DNA of 64,000 nt from Lysobacter niastensis. Its GTDB lineage: Bacteria; Pseudomonadota; Gammaproteobacteria; Xanthomonadales; Xanthomonadaceae. Positions 51,534-60,141 of the stretch are shown piece after piece (within the stretch, counting starts at the first letter, position 1; each line of letters starts with the position of its first letter). The stretch spans positions 186,001 to 250,000 of the forward strand of contig NZ_JADLZT010000007.1 in assembly GCF_015453285.1 (NCBI RefSeq). The letters run 5' to 3'. The position numbers were made by a program, and so were the translations under genes. Below the pieces are notes generated by a model. That model was not told the DNA's origin. It saw only the letters and a program-made list of their open reading frames with translations, and made no database searches.

Positions 51534-52504
51534 CGTCTGGGTTGTCCTTGTTCGATCAGCGTCGTCACGGCCTGCGCGACCGCATCGGGTTTTTCCATCA
51601 CCGACATGTGCCCGCAGCCGTCGAGCAGCACTCGGCTCGCCTGCGGGATCTGCCGCGCGTAAAGGTCCAGGGCGCTCGCATCGATCACCGCGTCCTGGCG
51701 GCACCACAGCAGCAGCGCCGGCTGGTGAATCTTGGCGGCTTCCTCGCCCGGCAGGAAGCTTTCCGGGCCGCGACCGATGCGATCCAGCACGCCCTGCTCG
51801 AAGGCGGCCTCGCCGCGCCGGTGCGAGATGTAGATGTCTGCGCCCGGCCACGGCATGGCCGGGCGCACGCGCGCATCCACGAAGACCGTGCCGAGATAGC
51901 GCTCCAGCGTCTGCGCGTCGCTGACGGCGAACGGGTTGTGTCCGGCCAGCACCTGCTCGCCGAAACGGTTGTCGGCGAAGCGCACGCCGGCGGCGTCGAT
52001 CAGGCCGACACGGGCGACGTCGCGTGGATACCGCGCCGCAGCCAGCGCGGCGATGCCGCCGCCCATCGAGTGGCCGAGCAGCACGACGCCGTGCTGCTTC
52101 CCGCCTATTGCGTCGATGAACGCCGCGACGCGTGCGCTCTGCGCGGCGAAACCGTAGTCGGCGCCGGCAATCCGCTGGCTTTCGCCCCAGCCCGGCAGAT
52201 CGGGCACCAGCAGGCGGTAATGGCCGCGCAGGCGCTGCGCGACCAGGTACCAGTTCTCCTTGCTGCCGGTGAAGCCGTGCAGCATCACCACCGTCGGCGC
52301 ATTGGCCGGTGCGTCGTCGCTGTAGGCATACACCCAGCGGTGATCGCCGACGACGACACTCTCTTTCGACAGACCGGCGGACACGCGCTGGCGGGCGAAC
52401 TCGGCACGCACCAGCGAGTACGGGTCGCGCCAGAGCAGGATCGCGGCCGCGGCCAGCGCGATCGCGAGGATGACGATGACGATGCGCAAGCCGCGTCGAA
52501 ACAC
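51530..52504 (-). CDS. Membrane-anchored alpha/beta hydrolase
   Basis: The ~324-residue enzyme has an N-terminal hydrophobic anchor (LRIVIVILAIALAAAAILLW), the oxyanion strand VVMLHGFTGSKENWY, nucleophile motif GHSMGGG, and a catalytic His in DGCGHMSVMEKPD. Acid residue probably is in RQDAVIDAS. This is the fold of lipases and esterases; the substrate is unknown. GTG 52504 follows GAGGA; an earlier TTG at 52531 is less likely. It is coupled to the lipoprotein gene that follows. Confidence 0.85.
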   Translation of the reverse strand: MFRRGLRIVIVILAIALAAAAILLWRDPYSLVRAEFARQRVSAGLSKESVVVGDHRWVYAYSDDAPANAPTVVMLHGFTGSKENWYLVAQRLRGHYRLLVPDLPGWGESQRIAGADYGFAAQSARVAAFIDAIGGKQHGVVLLGHSMGGGIAALAAARYPRDVARVGLIDAAGVRFADNRFGEQVLAGHNPFAVSDAQTLERYLGTVFVDARVRPAMPWPGADIYISHRRGEAAFEQGVLDRIGRGPESFLPGEEAAKIHQPALLLWCRQDAVIDASALDLYARQIPQASRVLLDGCGHMSVMEKPDAVAQAVTTLIEQGQPRR

Positions 52505-52542
52505 ACCCGATCCTCTGGCGCGAAGAAGCAAAGGCTTACCCC

Positions 52543-52641
52543 TCCTGTCCGGCCCGACGGCTTGGCCGTCGGGCGTTCGTCGGGCCGCGAGCCAATGGCT
52601 CGCAAACGGCCGTCCTCACTCCCTGCACGCAGGGGAGGGAG
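52543..52641. repeat. Cluster of hairpins between the M1 peptidase and hydrolase genes
   Basis: Three hairpins lie close together: CCCGACGGC-TTG-GCCGTCGGG, GCGAGCCA-A-TGGCTCGC, and CCCTGC-AC-GCAGGG, bounded by CCCCTCC and GGAGGG. It resembles the dispersed intergenic elements elsewhere in the window but is a different sequence. It may end the M1 peptidase transcript. Confidence 0.6.
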
Positions 52642-52663
52642 CAAAGCGACGACCGCGTGCCGC

Positions 52664-54613
52664 TTACTTCGCCGGTGCCGCCGCCGTGGCCTTGGCCTTG
52701 GCGATCGCTTCCTCGACCGAGGTCGTGGTGATCGGGTGGTAACCCGGGCGAGCCTTGGCGAAGGTGTCCTCGGCCAGCTTCAGGCCTTCGGGCGTCTTAA
52801 CCAGTTCGTTGTAGGTCGGCATGATCAGCTTGCGGCGGCCGACGCGGGTGATGAACTCGGCTGCGGCCGTGTTCGCCTGCGTGTAGCCGCTGCGCACCGC
52901 CAGCGGGTACCAGCGCTGGGCGATCTCGCCGTTGGGCGTGCCGGTGAAGTGGTAGGCGGCATCGAGCGCGGCGAGCTGCTCGGTCTTCAGCGTCTTCGGC
53001 ATGCCGTCGATGAAGTGCACCCATTCCTGCGTGCTCCACTTCGCGGTCGCTTCCTTCGCCGGCAGAGTGCCGGCGTCGAGGAAGGCCTTGCGCGCGGCAT
53101 CGACCGCGTCGAAGCGCGGCGACACCGTCTTGGGCGCGCTGTCCGGCACGCCCGGCCCGTAGATCCAGGCGTCCATCTCGGCCTCGGTGACCTTGCCCGG
53201 GTTCTTGTCGAGCAGGTTGGCCTTGGCGTACTCGATGAACTTCGTGGTCGGGATCGACTGGAACGCGAAGTGGTTGAAGTATTCCTTCAGGAACGGATCG
53301 AACGTCTCGCGGCCGAAACGCTCCTCCAGGAACTGCAGGAACCACGCGCCCTTGGTGTAGTTGGTCGACGCGCTGGAGCCATCAGGATCGGCCAGCGTGC
53401 CGGGACGCAGCGCCAGCGCCTGCAGCTTCGGATCGATTTCCTTGTATTCGGCGGCCAGCTCGTTGCGCGAGATGACCTTCTCCATGTCGGCCGCTTCCTT
53501 GCCGTACAGGTCCTCGATGATGCGGTTCTCGACGTAGCTGGTGAAACCTTCGTTGAGCCAGCTGTCGTTCGGCGTGTAGAACGTCACCAGGTTGCCGGAC
53601 CAGCTGTGCGCCAGTTCATGCGCGACCAGCGACACCAGCGACTTGTCGCCGACGATCACGGTCGGCGTGGCGAACGTCAGACGCGGATTCTCCATACCGC
53701 CGTACGGGAACGACGGCGGCAGCACCAGGATGTCGTAGCGTTCCCAGCGGTACGGGCCGTACAGGCGCTCGGCCGTCTGCATCATCTTGTCGGTGTCGGC
53801 GAACTCGGTGGCCGCCTTCTTCACCATGCCCGGCTCGGCCCACACGCCGGCGCGGCCGCTGATCGGCTGGAACACCAGGTCGCCCGCGGCGATCGCCAGC
53901 AGGTACGACGGGATCTTCTGCGGCATCTTGAAGGTGTAATCGCCGTCACGCGCCGCCTTCGGATCGTTGTCGGCGCTCATCAGCACCATCGTGTCCTGCG
54001 GCGACGTCACGTGCGCGGTGTAGGTGAAGCGCACGCTCGGCGTGTCCTGCAGCGGCACCCACGAACGCGCGTGGATCTGCTGCGACTGGCTGAACATGAA
54101 GGGCGTCTTCTTGCCCTGCGTCATCTCCGGCGTCATCCACTGCAGGCCGGAAGCCTCCGGCGAGGTGTGGTAGGTCACGCGGATGCGCGGATTGCGCGCG
54201 GGGGAATCGATGGTGAGCCGACTTCCCAGCTTCTCGTCCTTGGCGGCCAGCGTGTACTTGAGGTCGGCCCACTTGCCGTCGCTGCGTTCGCCGACGACCT
54301 TCTCGATGGTGAGGTCGCGCGTGTCGAGGTCGAGCTGGGTGGCCTTGGGATCGGTCCAGTCCAGCGTGTAGGTCGCGCTGCCGGCCAGTTCCTTCTTGTC
54401 GAAGTCGACCTTCAGCTCCAGCGCGAGGTCGTTGATGCGGACCTTGCCGGGCTCGGCGTACGAGTACTCGTCGGGCCTTGCGGAGGTCGTCTGGTCGGCG
54501 GTGGTCACGGCGGCGGCGCTCTGGTCGGCGGTGGCGGACGGCGTCGCGCCGTCGCGGGAACAACCGGCGGCGAGCGCGGCGGCCAGGCAGAGGGACAGGA
54601 TCGAATAACGCAT
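52664..54613 (-). CDS. M1 family zinc aminopeptidase lipoprotein
   Basis: The 649-residue lipoprotein (lipobox LAAALAAGCSRD) has the M1 layout: N-terminal beta domain, exopeptidase motif GGMENPRLTF, zinc motif HELAHSWSGN (HExxH, about residue 325) with the second Glu in WLNEGFTSYVENR, and a C-terminal helical domain. Size and domain number resemble leukotriene A4 hydrolase/cold-active aminopeptidases rather than 870-residue PepN. It probably removes N-terminal residues from peptides in the periplasm. A short Ala/Lys-rich tail ends the protein. Confidence 0.93.
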   Translation of the reverse strand: MRYSILSLCLAAALAAGCSRDGATPSATADQSAAAVTTADQTTSARPDEYSYAEPGKVRINDLALELKVDFDKKELAGSATYTLDWTDPKATQLDLDTRDLTIEKVVGERSDGKWADLKYTLAAKDEKLGSRLTIDSPARNPRIRVTYHTSPEASGLQWMTPEMTQGKKTPFMFSQSQQIHARSWVPLQDTPSVRFTYTAHVTSPQDTMVLMSADNDPKAARDGDYTFKMPQKIPSYLLAIAAGDLVFQPISGRAGVWAEPGMVKKAATEFADTDKMMQTAERLYGPYRWERYDILVLPPSFPYGGMENPRLTFATPTVIVGDKSLVSLVAHELAHSWSGNLVTFYTPNDSWLNEGFTSYVENRIIEDLYGKEAADMEKVISRNELAAEYKEIDPKLQALALRPGTLADPDGSSASTNYTKGAWFLQFLEERFGRETFDPFLKEYFNHFAFQSIPTTKFIEYAKANLLDKNPGKVTEAEMDAWIYGPGVPDSAPKTVSPRFDAVDAARKAFLDAGTLPAKEATAKWSTQEWVHFIDGMPKTLKTEQLAALDAAYHFTGTPNGEIAQRWYPLAVRSGYTQANTAAAEFITRVGRRKLIMPTYNELVKTPEGLKLAEDTFAKARPGYHPITTTSVEEAIAKAKATAAAPAK

Positions 54614-54707
54614 GCGTGGGCCCAGTGAGTGCAGGTCAGCGGGCGAGTTTAGCGCCTCGGCCCGGGGCCGAGATGGCGACGCATGTCCATTTCCGCCGTG
54701 CGGCGGG

Positions 54708-54726
54708 GCCGGCCGTGCTGGCCGGC
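54708..54726 (-). terminator. GC-rich hairpin after ubiE
   Basis: GCCGGCC and GGCCGGC form a 7-bp stem with loop GTGCT, 12 bases beyond the ubiE stop on the minus strand. No T-run follows. Confidence 0.35.
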
Positions 54727-54738
54727 CTGTTCAGGCCA

Positions 54739-55503
54739 TCAGACCTTGTAGCCGGTATGGATCGCGACGATGCCGCCGGACAGGTTGCGGTAGTCGCTGC
54801 GGGCGAAACCGGCGGCCTGCATCATCGCCTTCAGCTCGTCCTGCGGGGGGTGCTTGCGGATGCTCTCGGCCAGGTACTGGTAGCTGTCGGCGTCGCCCGC
54901 GAACAGCTTGCCGAGCTTGGGCAGCACCTGGAACGAGTGGAAGTCGTAGATCGGCTTGAACCAGTCCGCCTTCACTTCCGAGAACTCCAGCACGCGCGCC
55001 TGGCCGCCGACCTTCAGCACGCGGTGCATCTCGCGCAGCGCGGCGTCCTTGTCGGTGACGTTGCGCAGGCCGAAGGCGATCGTGACCAGGTCGAAAGTGC
55101 CGTCCGGGAACGGCAGCTTCTCGGCGTTCATCTGCACGTACTCGAAGCCGGCGACCTTGCCCATGTCGGTCATGCGGTCGCGGCCGACGCGCAGCATCTC
55201 GCCGTTGATGTCGCCGAGCACGATGCTGCCCGCTTCGCCGACGCGGTCGCGCAGCAGCAGGGCGATGTCGCCGGTGCCGCCGGCCAGGTCGAGCACGCGG
55301 TCGCCGCGCTTGACCTGCGCGGTGGCGACGAAATATCGCTTCCACACGCGGTGCACGCCCAGCGACATAAGGTCGTTCATCAGGTCGTACTTGCTGGCGA
55401 CCGAGGAGAACACCTGGCCGACCAGCTTCTGCTTCTCGCCCGTGGGCACGTCGCGGAAGCCGAAATGGGTGGTGCCGGGCTTGGAGTGGTTGGATTCGCT
55501 CAT
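54739..55503 (-). CDS. ubiE: Ubiquinone/menaquinone C-methyltransferase UbiE
   Basis: The 254-residue class I SAM methyltransferase methylates the benzoquinol (and demethylmenaquinol) ring. Motifs are the family N-terminal segment FSSVASKYDLMNDLMSLGVH with VWKR, SAM motif DLAGGTGDIALLL, and the COQ5/UbiE signatures FPDGTFDLVTIAFGLRNVTD and RVLEFSEV. It is divergent from the MFS transporter gene across 83 bases. Confidence 0.96.
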   Translation of the reverse strand: MSESNHSKPGTTHFGFRDVPTGEKQKLVGQVFSSVASKYDLMNDLMSLGVHRVWKRYFVATAQVKRGDRVLDLAGGTGDIALLLRDRVGEAGSIVLGDINGEMLRVGRDRMTDMGKVAGFEYVQMNAEKLPFPDGTFDLVTIAFGLRNVTDKDAALREMHRVLKVGGQARVLEFSEVKADWFKPIYDFHSFQVLPKLGKLFAGDADSYQYLAESIRKHPPQDELKAMMQAAGFARSDYRNLSGGIVAIHTGYKV

Positions 55504-55586
55504 GCCGGGATTATCGCACCAACGTACAAGTCTCCGCCCGATGCGGGGACGAGGCTGATGGCCGGTCCGGCACTGCAGGCCCGCCG

Positions 55587-57227
55587 ATGATCCCGTACGC
55601 CTCCCGCGAATGGCTGCCGCACGAACGGCCGCAGTTCCCCGGCTCGCCGTCGACGCCGGACCACCCGGTGCCGCTGCGCTGGGCGTTCGCCGTGGTGGGC
55701 GCGCTGGTCGCCATCACCGGCAGCCTCGGCAACGCGATGGTCACCACCAACCTGCTGCAGCTGCAGGGCGCCCTGGGCGTGACCGCTGCCGAAATCGCGT
55801 GGCTGCCGGCCGCCTACGTGATGACCAACGTCTCGGCCAACCTGGTGCTGATCAAGTTCCGCCAGCAATTCGGCCTGCGCCTCTTCACCGAGATCAGCCT
55901 GGTGGTCTACGCGCTGGTGACGTTCGCGCACCTGTTCGTGCACGGCCTGGGTTCGGCCATCAGCGTGCGCGCCGCGCACGGCATCGTCGGCGCCGCACTG
56001 ACCACGCTCGGCGTGTTCTACATGATCCAGGCGATACCGGCGCAGCACCGCCTGCGCGCGCTGGCGCTGGGGATCGGCCTGAGCCAGCTCGGCACGCCGC
56101 TGGCGCGCGTCATCTCCAGCAGCTTGCTCGAATACGGCGAATGGCGCGGCCTGTACCTGTTCGAACTCGGCCTGGCGCTGCTGTCGCTGGGCGGCGTGCT
56201 GTTGCTGAGGCTGCCGCCGGGCGACCGCTACCAGGTGTTCGAGAAGCTGGATGCAGTCACCATCACGCTGCTGTCGGTCGGCATGGCGCTGCTGTGCGCG
56301 GTGCTGTCGCTGGGCCGCATTGAGTGGTGGCTGGAGGCGCCGTGGCTCGGCTGGTCGCTGGCAATCTCCATCGTGCTGGTGGTGTCCGGCATCGCGGTCG
56401 AGCACTTCCGCGCCAATCCGCTGATCAACACGCGCTGGCTCGGTAGCGGTCTGATGCTGCGTCTGGGCATCGCGATCGTGCTGCTGCGCACGGCACTGTC
56501 GGAGCAGAGCGTCGGCGCGGTCGGGTTCCTGCAGGCGATGGGGCTGACCAACGACGAGATGCGCGGGCTCTTCACCGTGGTACTGATGGGCTGCCTGCTC
56601 GGCATCGCGGTGAGCGCGATGACGGTGCGTCCGGTGCTGACGCGGTTGCCGGCCCTGATCGCGCTGGGCTGCGTGATGACCGGCGCGTTGATGGATGCGT
56701 TCTCCAACAACCTGACCCGGCCCGCGCAGTTGATGTTCAGCCAGTTCCTGATCGGCTTCGGCAGCACGTTCTTCCTCGCGCCGGCACTGATCGCCGGCGT
56801 CGGCAGCGTCATCGCCCAGCCACGCAACCTGATCAGCTTCTTCGTGATGTTCAACATCGCCAACAACGTCGGCGGCCTGATCGGCTCGGCGTTCCTCGGC
56901 ACGTTCCAGGTGATCCGCGAGAAGTACCACTCCAGCCAGCTCGTCGAGCACCTGACGCTGCTTGACCCGCAGGTCGTGGGCCGCATCCAGGCGGCGCTGG
57001 GCGGCTACGCCCCGGCGTTGACCGACCCGGCCCTGCGCAATGCCGCCAGCGTGCGTGCCCTGGGAGCAGCCGCTTCACGCGAAGCGAATGTGCTTGCCTA
57101 TAACGATGTGTACCTCGCCATCGCCGCGATCGCGCTCATGACGATGATCTGGCTGACCTACGTCGCCACGCGCGCCCGCCTGTACGCCAGGCGCGAGCGG
57201 CTCGCGGCCGCCGCGAGTGCCGCATGA
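55587..57227 (+). CDS. MFS transporter, DHA2 family (EmrB-like)
   Basis: The 546-residue protein has about 14 predicted helices. Typical DHA2 features are the early TNLLQLQGALGVTAAEIAWL and the motif-rich loops GIGLSQLGTPLARVISSSLL and VSAMTVRPVLTRLPAL. Two features suggest it exports drugs or fusaric-acid-like compounds: coupling by ATGA overlap to an EmrA/HlyD-type adaptor, and family resemblance. An outer membrane factor is not adjacent. Confidence 0.9.
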   Translation: MIPYASREWLPHERPQFPGSPSTPDHPVPLRWAFAVVGALVAITGSLGNAMVTTNLLQLQGALGVTAAEIAWLPAAYVMTNVSANLVLIKFRQQFGLRLFTEISLVVYALVTFAHLFVHGLGSAISVRAAHGIVGAALTTLGVFYMIQAIPAQHRLRALALGIGLSQLGTPLARVISSSLLEYGEWRGLYLFELGLALLSLGGVLLLRLPPGDRYQVFEKLDAVTITLLSVGMALLCAVLSLGRIEWWLEAPWLGWSLAISIVLVVSGIAVEHFRANPLINTRWLGSGLMLRLGIAIVLLRTALSEQSVGAVGFLQAMGLTNDEMRGLFTVVLMGCLLGIAVSAMTVRPVLTRLPALIALGCVMTGALMDAFSNNLTRPAQLMFSQFLIGFGSTFFLAPALIAGVGSVIAQPRNLISFFVMFNIANNVGGLIGSAFLGTFQVIREKYHSSQLVEHLTLLDPQVVGRIQAALGGYAPALTDPALRNAASVRALGAAASREANVLAYNDVYLAIAAIALMTMIWLTYVATRARLYARRERLAAAASAA

Positions 57228-58327
57228 GCACGCCGACCCCCACCGCTCCGCCTGCCCCGGCGCCGGCCGCGCCGCCGGTGCTGCCGCCGCGTCCGCGCTG
57301 GCAGATTGCCGCGTTCGCCGCGGTGGCCGTCATTGGTGCGCTGGTGGTGCTGTACGCCTGGCGGCTGCCGCCGTTCCGCAGCGCCATCCAATCCACCGAG
57401 AACGCCTACGTGCGCGGCCAGGTGACGCTGATCAGCCCGCAGGTGAGCGGCTACGTGATGCAGGTGCCGGTGCGGGACTTCCAGCGCGTCCGCAAGGGCC
57501 AGCTGCTGGTGCAGATCGACGACCGCATCTACCGCCAGCAGGTCGACCAGGCCCGTGCGCAGTTGCAGGCCGCGCACGCCAGCCTCGACAACTGGACGCA
57601 GCAGTTGCGCAGCGCGCAGGCCAACGTCGCCCAGAGCCGCGCCGCCAAGTCCAGCAACGATGCCCTGCACGTGCGCACCGCGGCGACGCTGGGCCGCACC
57701 GACCGCCTCGCACGCGATCAGCTGTTGTCGGCTCAGGACCTGGACACGGCGCTCGCCGCCAACGCCCAGGCCGTCGCCGGAGTCAACCAGTCGCGCGCAG
57801 CCGTGGATGCGGCCGAACAGAGCGTGCGCAGCGTCAGCGTCAATCACGCCGCGCTGGAAGCGTCGGTCGCCGGCGCCGAGGCGGCGGTGCAGCTCGCGCA
57901 GATCAACCTCGACCACACGCGCATTGAAGCGCCGCGCGACGGCCAGCTCGGCCAGATCCTGGTGCGGGAAGGCGCCTACGTCACCAACGGCTCGCAGCTG
58001 ATGGCGCTGGTGCCGGCCACGTTCTGGGTCATCGCCAACTTCAAGGAGACGCAGATGGAGCGCGTGCGCATCGGCCAACCGGTGCGTTTCACCGTCGACG
58101 CGCTCGGCCGGCAGAAACTCAACGGGCATGTGCAGGAGATCTCGCCCGCGGCGGGTTCCGAGTTCGCGTTGCTTCCGGCCGACAACGCCACCGGCAACTT
58201 CGTCAAGATCGCGCAGCGCATCCCGGTGAAGGTGTCCATCGATCCGGGCCAGCCCCTGGCGTCGCGGCTGCGTCCGGGCATGTCGGTGGTGGTCGACGTC
58301 GACACGTCGGAAGCGAAGGAACGCTGA
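57224..58327 (+). CDS. EmrA/HlyD-type efflux adaptor
   Basis: The 367-residue membrane fusion protein has a Pro/Ala-rich cytoplasmic start, one helix (IAAFAAVAVIGALVVLYAW), lipoyl half-domains (NAYVRGQVTLISPQVSGYVM and IEAPRDGQLGQILVREGAYV), a long alpha-hairpin between them and a beta-barrel (VIANFKETQMERVRIGQPVR). The NAYV and DGxL segments are characteristic of EmrA. It overlaps the MFS gene by four bases and forms with it a two-component inner-membrane pump. Confidence 0.92.
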   Translation: MSTPTPTAPPAPAPAAPPVLPPRPRWQIAAFAAVAVIGALVVLYAWRLPPFRSAIQSTENAYVRGQVTLISPQVSGYVMQVPVRDFQRVRKGQLLVQIDDRIYRQQVDQARAQLQAAHASLDNWTQQLRSAQANVAQSRAAKSSNDALHVRTAATLGRTDRLARDQLLSAQDLDTALAANAQAVAGVNQSRAAVDAAEQSVRSVSVNHAALEASVAGAEAAVQLAQINLDHTRIEAPRDGQLGQILVREGAYVTNGSQLMALVPATFWVIANFKETQMERVRIGQPVRFTVDALGRQKLNGHVQEISPAAGSEFALLPADNATGNFVKIAQRIPVKVSIDPGQPLASRLRPGMSVVVDVDTSEAKER

Positions 58328-58364
58328 GCGCCTCGACGATCCCGCGTGCTGGCATCATGGCGGC

Positions 58365-58865
58365 ATGAACCCGGCCGCCTCTCCTTCCGCGGTGCGATGG
58401 CTGGCCAGGCCATTCCGCGATCTCGACATCGACACCCTGTACGCGCTGCTGAAGCTGCGCTCGGAGGTCTTCGTCGTCGAACAGAACTGCGTCTACCTCG
58501 ACCCGGACGGCAAGGACCGGCACCCCGAAGCGGTGCACCTGCTCGGCATCGCGGACGACGGTTCGCTGGCCGGTTACCTGCGCATCCTGCCGGCCGGCCT
58601 GAGCTATCCGCAGGTCAGCTTCGGACGCGTGCTGACGGCGCCGGACTGGCGTGGCCGCGGCCTCGGCGCCCCGATGCTGCAGGCAGCGCTGGCGGAAATC
58701 GAACGCCGGTGGCCCGGTGCCGACGTGCAGATCGGCGCGCAGTCGCACCTGCAGGAGTTCTATGGCTGCCACGGTTTCGAACCGTCCTCGGAACCCTACG
58801 TCGAGGACGGCATTCCCCACATCGACATGCTGCGCCGCGCCGGCGCGAGCAGCCCCCACGGATGA
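58365..58865 (+). CDS. ElaA-type GNAT N-acetyltransferase
   Basis: The 166-residue protein matches ElaA: LYALLKLRSEVFVVEQNCVY near the N-terminus, the acetyl-CoA loop VLTAPDWRGRGLGAPMLQAA, and AQSHLQEFYGCHGFEPSSEP at the end. GNAT enzymes transfer acetyl from acetyl-CoA to an amine; the ElaA substrate is unknown. It lies 37 bases after the efflux adaptor gene and just before a deaminase gene. Confidence 0.9.
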   Translation: MNPAASPSAVRWLARPFRDLDIDTLYALLKLRSEVFVVEQNCVYLDPDGKDRHPEAVHLLGIADDGSLAGYLRILPAGLSYPQVSFGRVLTAPDWRGRGLGAPMLQAALAEIERRWPGADVQIGAQSHLQEFYGCHGFEPSSEPYVEDGIPHIDMLRRAGASSPHG

Positions 58866-58869
58866 CTCC

Positions 58870-59331
58870 ATGACCACGATCGCGACACCCGACTACCGCG
58901 CCCTGCTCGCCACCGCGGTCGCCGAAGCCCGCCTGGGCCTGGCCGAGGGCGGCATCCCGATCGGCGCGGCGCTGTACCACCGCGACGGCCGCATGCTCGG
59001 CTGCGGCCACAACCGCCGCATCCAGGAGGACGACCCGTCGGTGCACGGCGAGACCGACGCGTTCCGCAAGGCCGGACGCCAGCGCCGCTACCGCGACACG
59101 ATCATGGTCACGACGCTGGCGCCATGCTGGTACTGCAGCGGCCTGGTGCGGCAGTTCAACATCGGCACCGTGGTGGTCGGCGAATCGGTCAACTTCCGTG
59201 GCGGCATCGACTGGCTGCGCGAGAACGGCGTGAACGTGATCGACCTCGAGGACGGCGAGTGCATCGAGATGCTCGGCCGCTACATCGCCGGGCACCCCGA
59301 GGTCTGGAACGAGGACATCGGCGAAGACTGA
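58870..59331 (+). CDS. Cytosine-deaminase-like nucleoside/base deaminase
   Basis: The 153-residue zinc deaminase has the catalytic HGETDAF (His zinc ligand, Glu proton shuttle) and PCWYCSGLV (two Cys ligands) motifs. Overall pattern (EGGIPIGAALYHRDGRMLGC, VVVGESVNFRGGIDWLRENG) is close to yeast-type cytosine deaminase rather than tRNA deaminase TadA. It starts at ATG 58870, 4 bases past the GNAT stop. Likely role is base salvage. Confidence 0.88.
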   Translation: MTTIATPDYRALLATAVAEARLGLAEGGIPIGAALYHRDGRMLGCGHNRRIQEDDPSVHGETDAFRKAGRQRRYRDTIMVTTLAPCWYCSGLVRQFNIGTVVVGESVNFRGGIDWLRENGVNVIDLEDGECIEMLGRYIAGHPEVWNEDIGED

Positions 59332-59395
59332 ACGGCATCCGGGCGAATGACTTCTGCCCCATGAGCCGGCACCGGCAGGCGCCCACCATCGCCGC

Positions 59396-60100
59396 ATGCA
59401 GGACCACGTCGACCACGAAACCCGCCACGCCTCCGGCGATGCGCTGCGCACGCACCGGCACGGACCGGCGTACGCGGCGCTGGTGCTGGAAGGCAGCTAC
59501 GTCGAGGCCAGCGCCGACGGCCCGGTCGAATGCACGCCGGGCACGCTGGTGCTGCATCCGCGCTACCACGCGCATGGCAACCGCTTCGGCCACCTCGGCG
59601 CACGCGTGGTCAACCTGGCCCTGCCCGAGTCCGGCGAACCGGCAACACTGCAGGTGCTGCGCGTGCCCGGCCGATCCGACGCCGAAGCGGTATTCCTGCG
59701 CGGCCCGCATGAACTGTTGGCACTGATCGAGGCATCCAGCAGCGAGCAGGTGGTGTTGCTGCATGCGTGGCAGGCCGGGTTCCTGCACGAACTGCAGCAC
59801 GGCGACGCGCCGATCGAGCAGATTGCTCGCCACGCCGGCGTGTCGTGCGAGCACGCCAGCCGCACGTTCCTGCGCACGCATGGCATGGCGCCGCAGGCCC
59901 TGCGCCGCGAACTGCGCAGTCGCCAGGCACTGGCGCTGCTGGCCGGTGGAGCGTCGCTGGCCGACATCGCCGCGCGCAGCGGCTTCGCCGACCAGAGCCA
60001 CCTGACCCGCACCGTGCGCGCCATGACCGGCCAGCCGCCCGGTCGCTTGCGCCGGCAGATCAACTGCGTTCAAGACGCCGCCACTGCCGCAATGCGCTAA
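59396..60100 (+). CDS. AraC family transcriptional regulator
   Basis: The 234-residue regulator has an N-terminal cupin-like ligand domain (HGPAYAALVLEGSYVE, then VLHPRYHAHGNRFG) and a C-terminal AraC double helix-turn-helix (APIEQIARHAGVSCEHASRT and ASLADIAARSGFADQSHLTR, followed by TVRAMTGQPPG). Target genes are not clear; the adjoining exported HExxH protein and the deaminase are both candidates. It starts 64 bases after the deaminase gene. Confidence 0.88.
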   Translation: MQDHVDHETRHASGDALRTHRHGPAYAALVLEGSYVEASADGPVECTPGTLVLHPRYHAHGNRFGHLGARVVNLALPESGEPATLQVLRVPGRSDAEAVFLRGPHELLALIEASSSEQVVLLHAWQAGFLHELQHGDAPIEQIARHAGVSCEHASRTFLRTHGMAPQALRRELRSRQALALLAGGASLADIAARSGFADQSHLTRTVRAMTGQPPGRLRRQINCVQDAATAAMR

Positions 60101-60141
60101 TGCCTGCGAAGCCGGTCCCGTGACCGCGCGGATACTCCCCC

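Noticed and set aside
51473-54628. A 1051-codon plus-strand frame
   Set aside because: Antisense to the hydrolase and M1 peptidase genes, whose motifs are intact; shadow composition.
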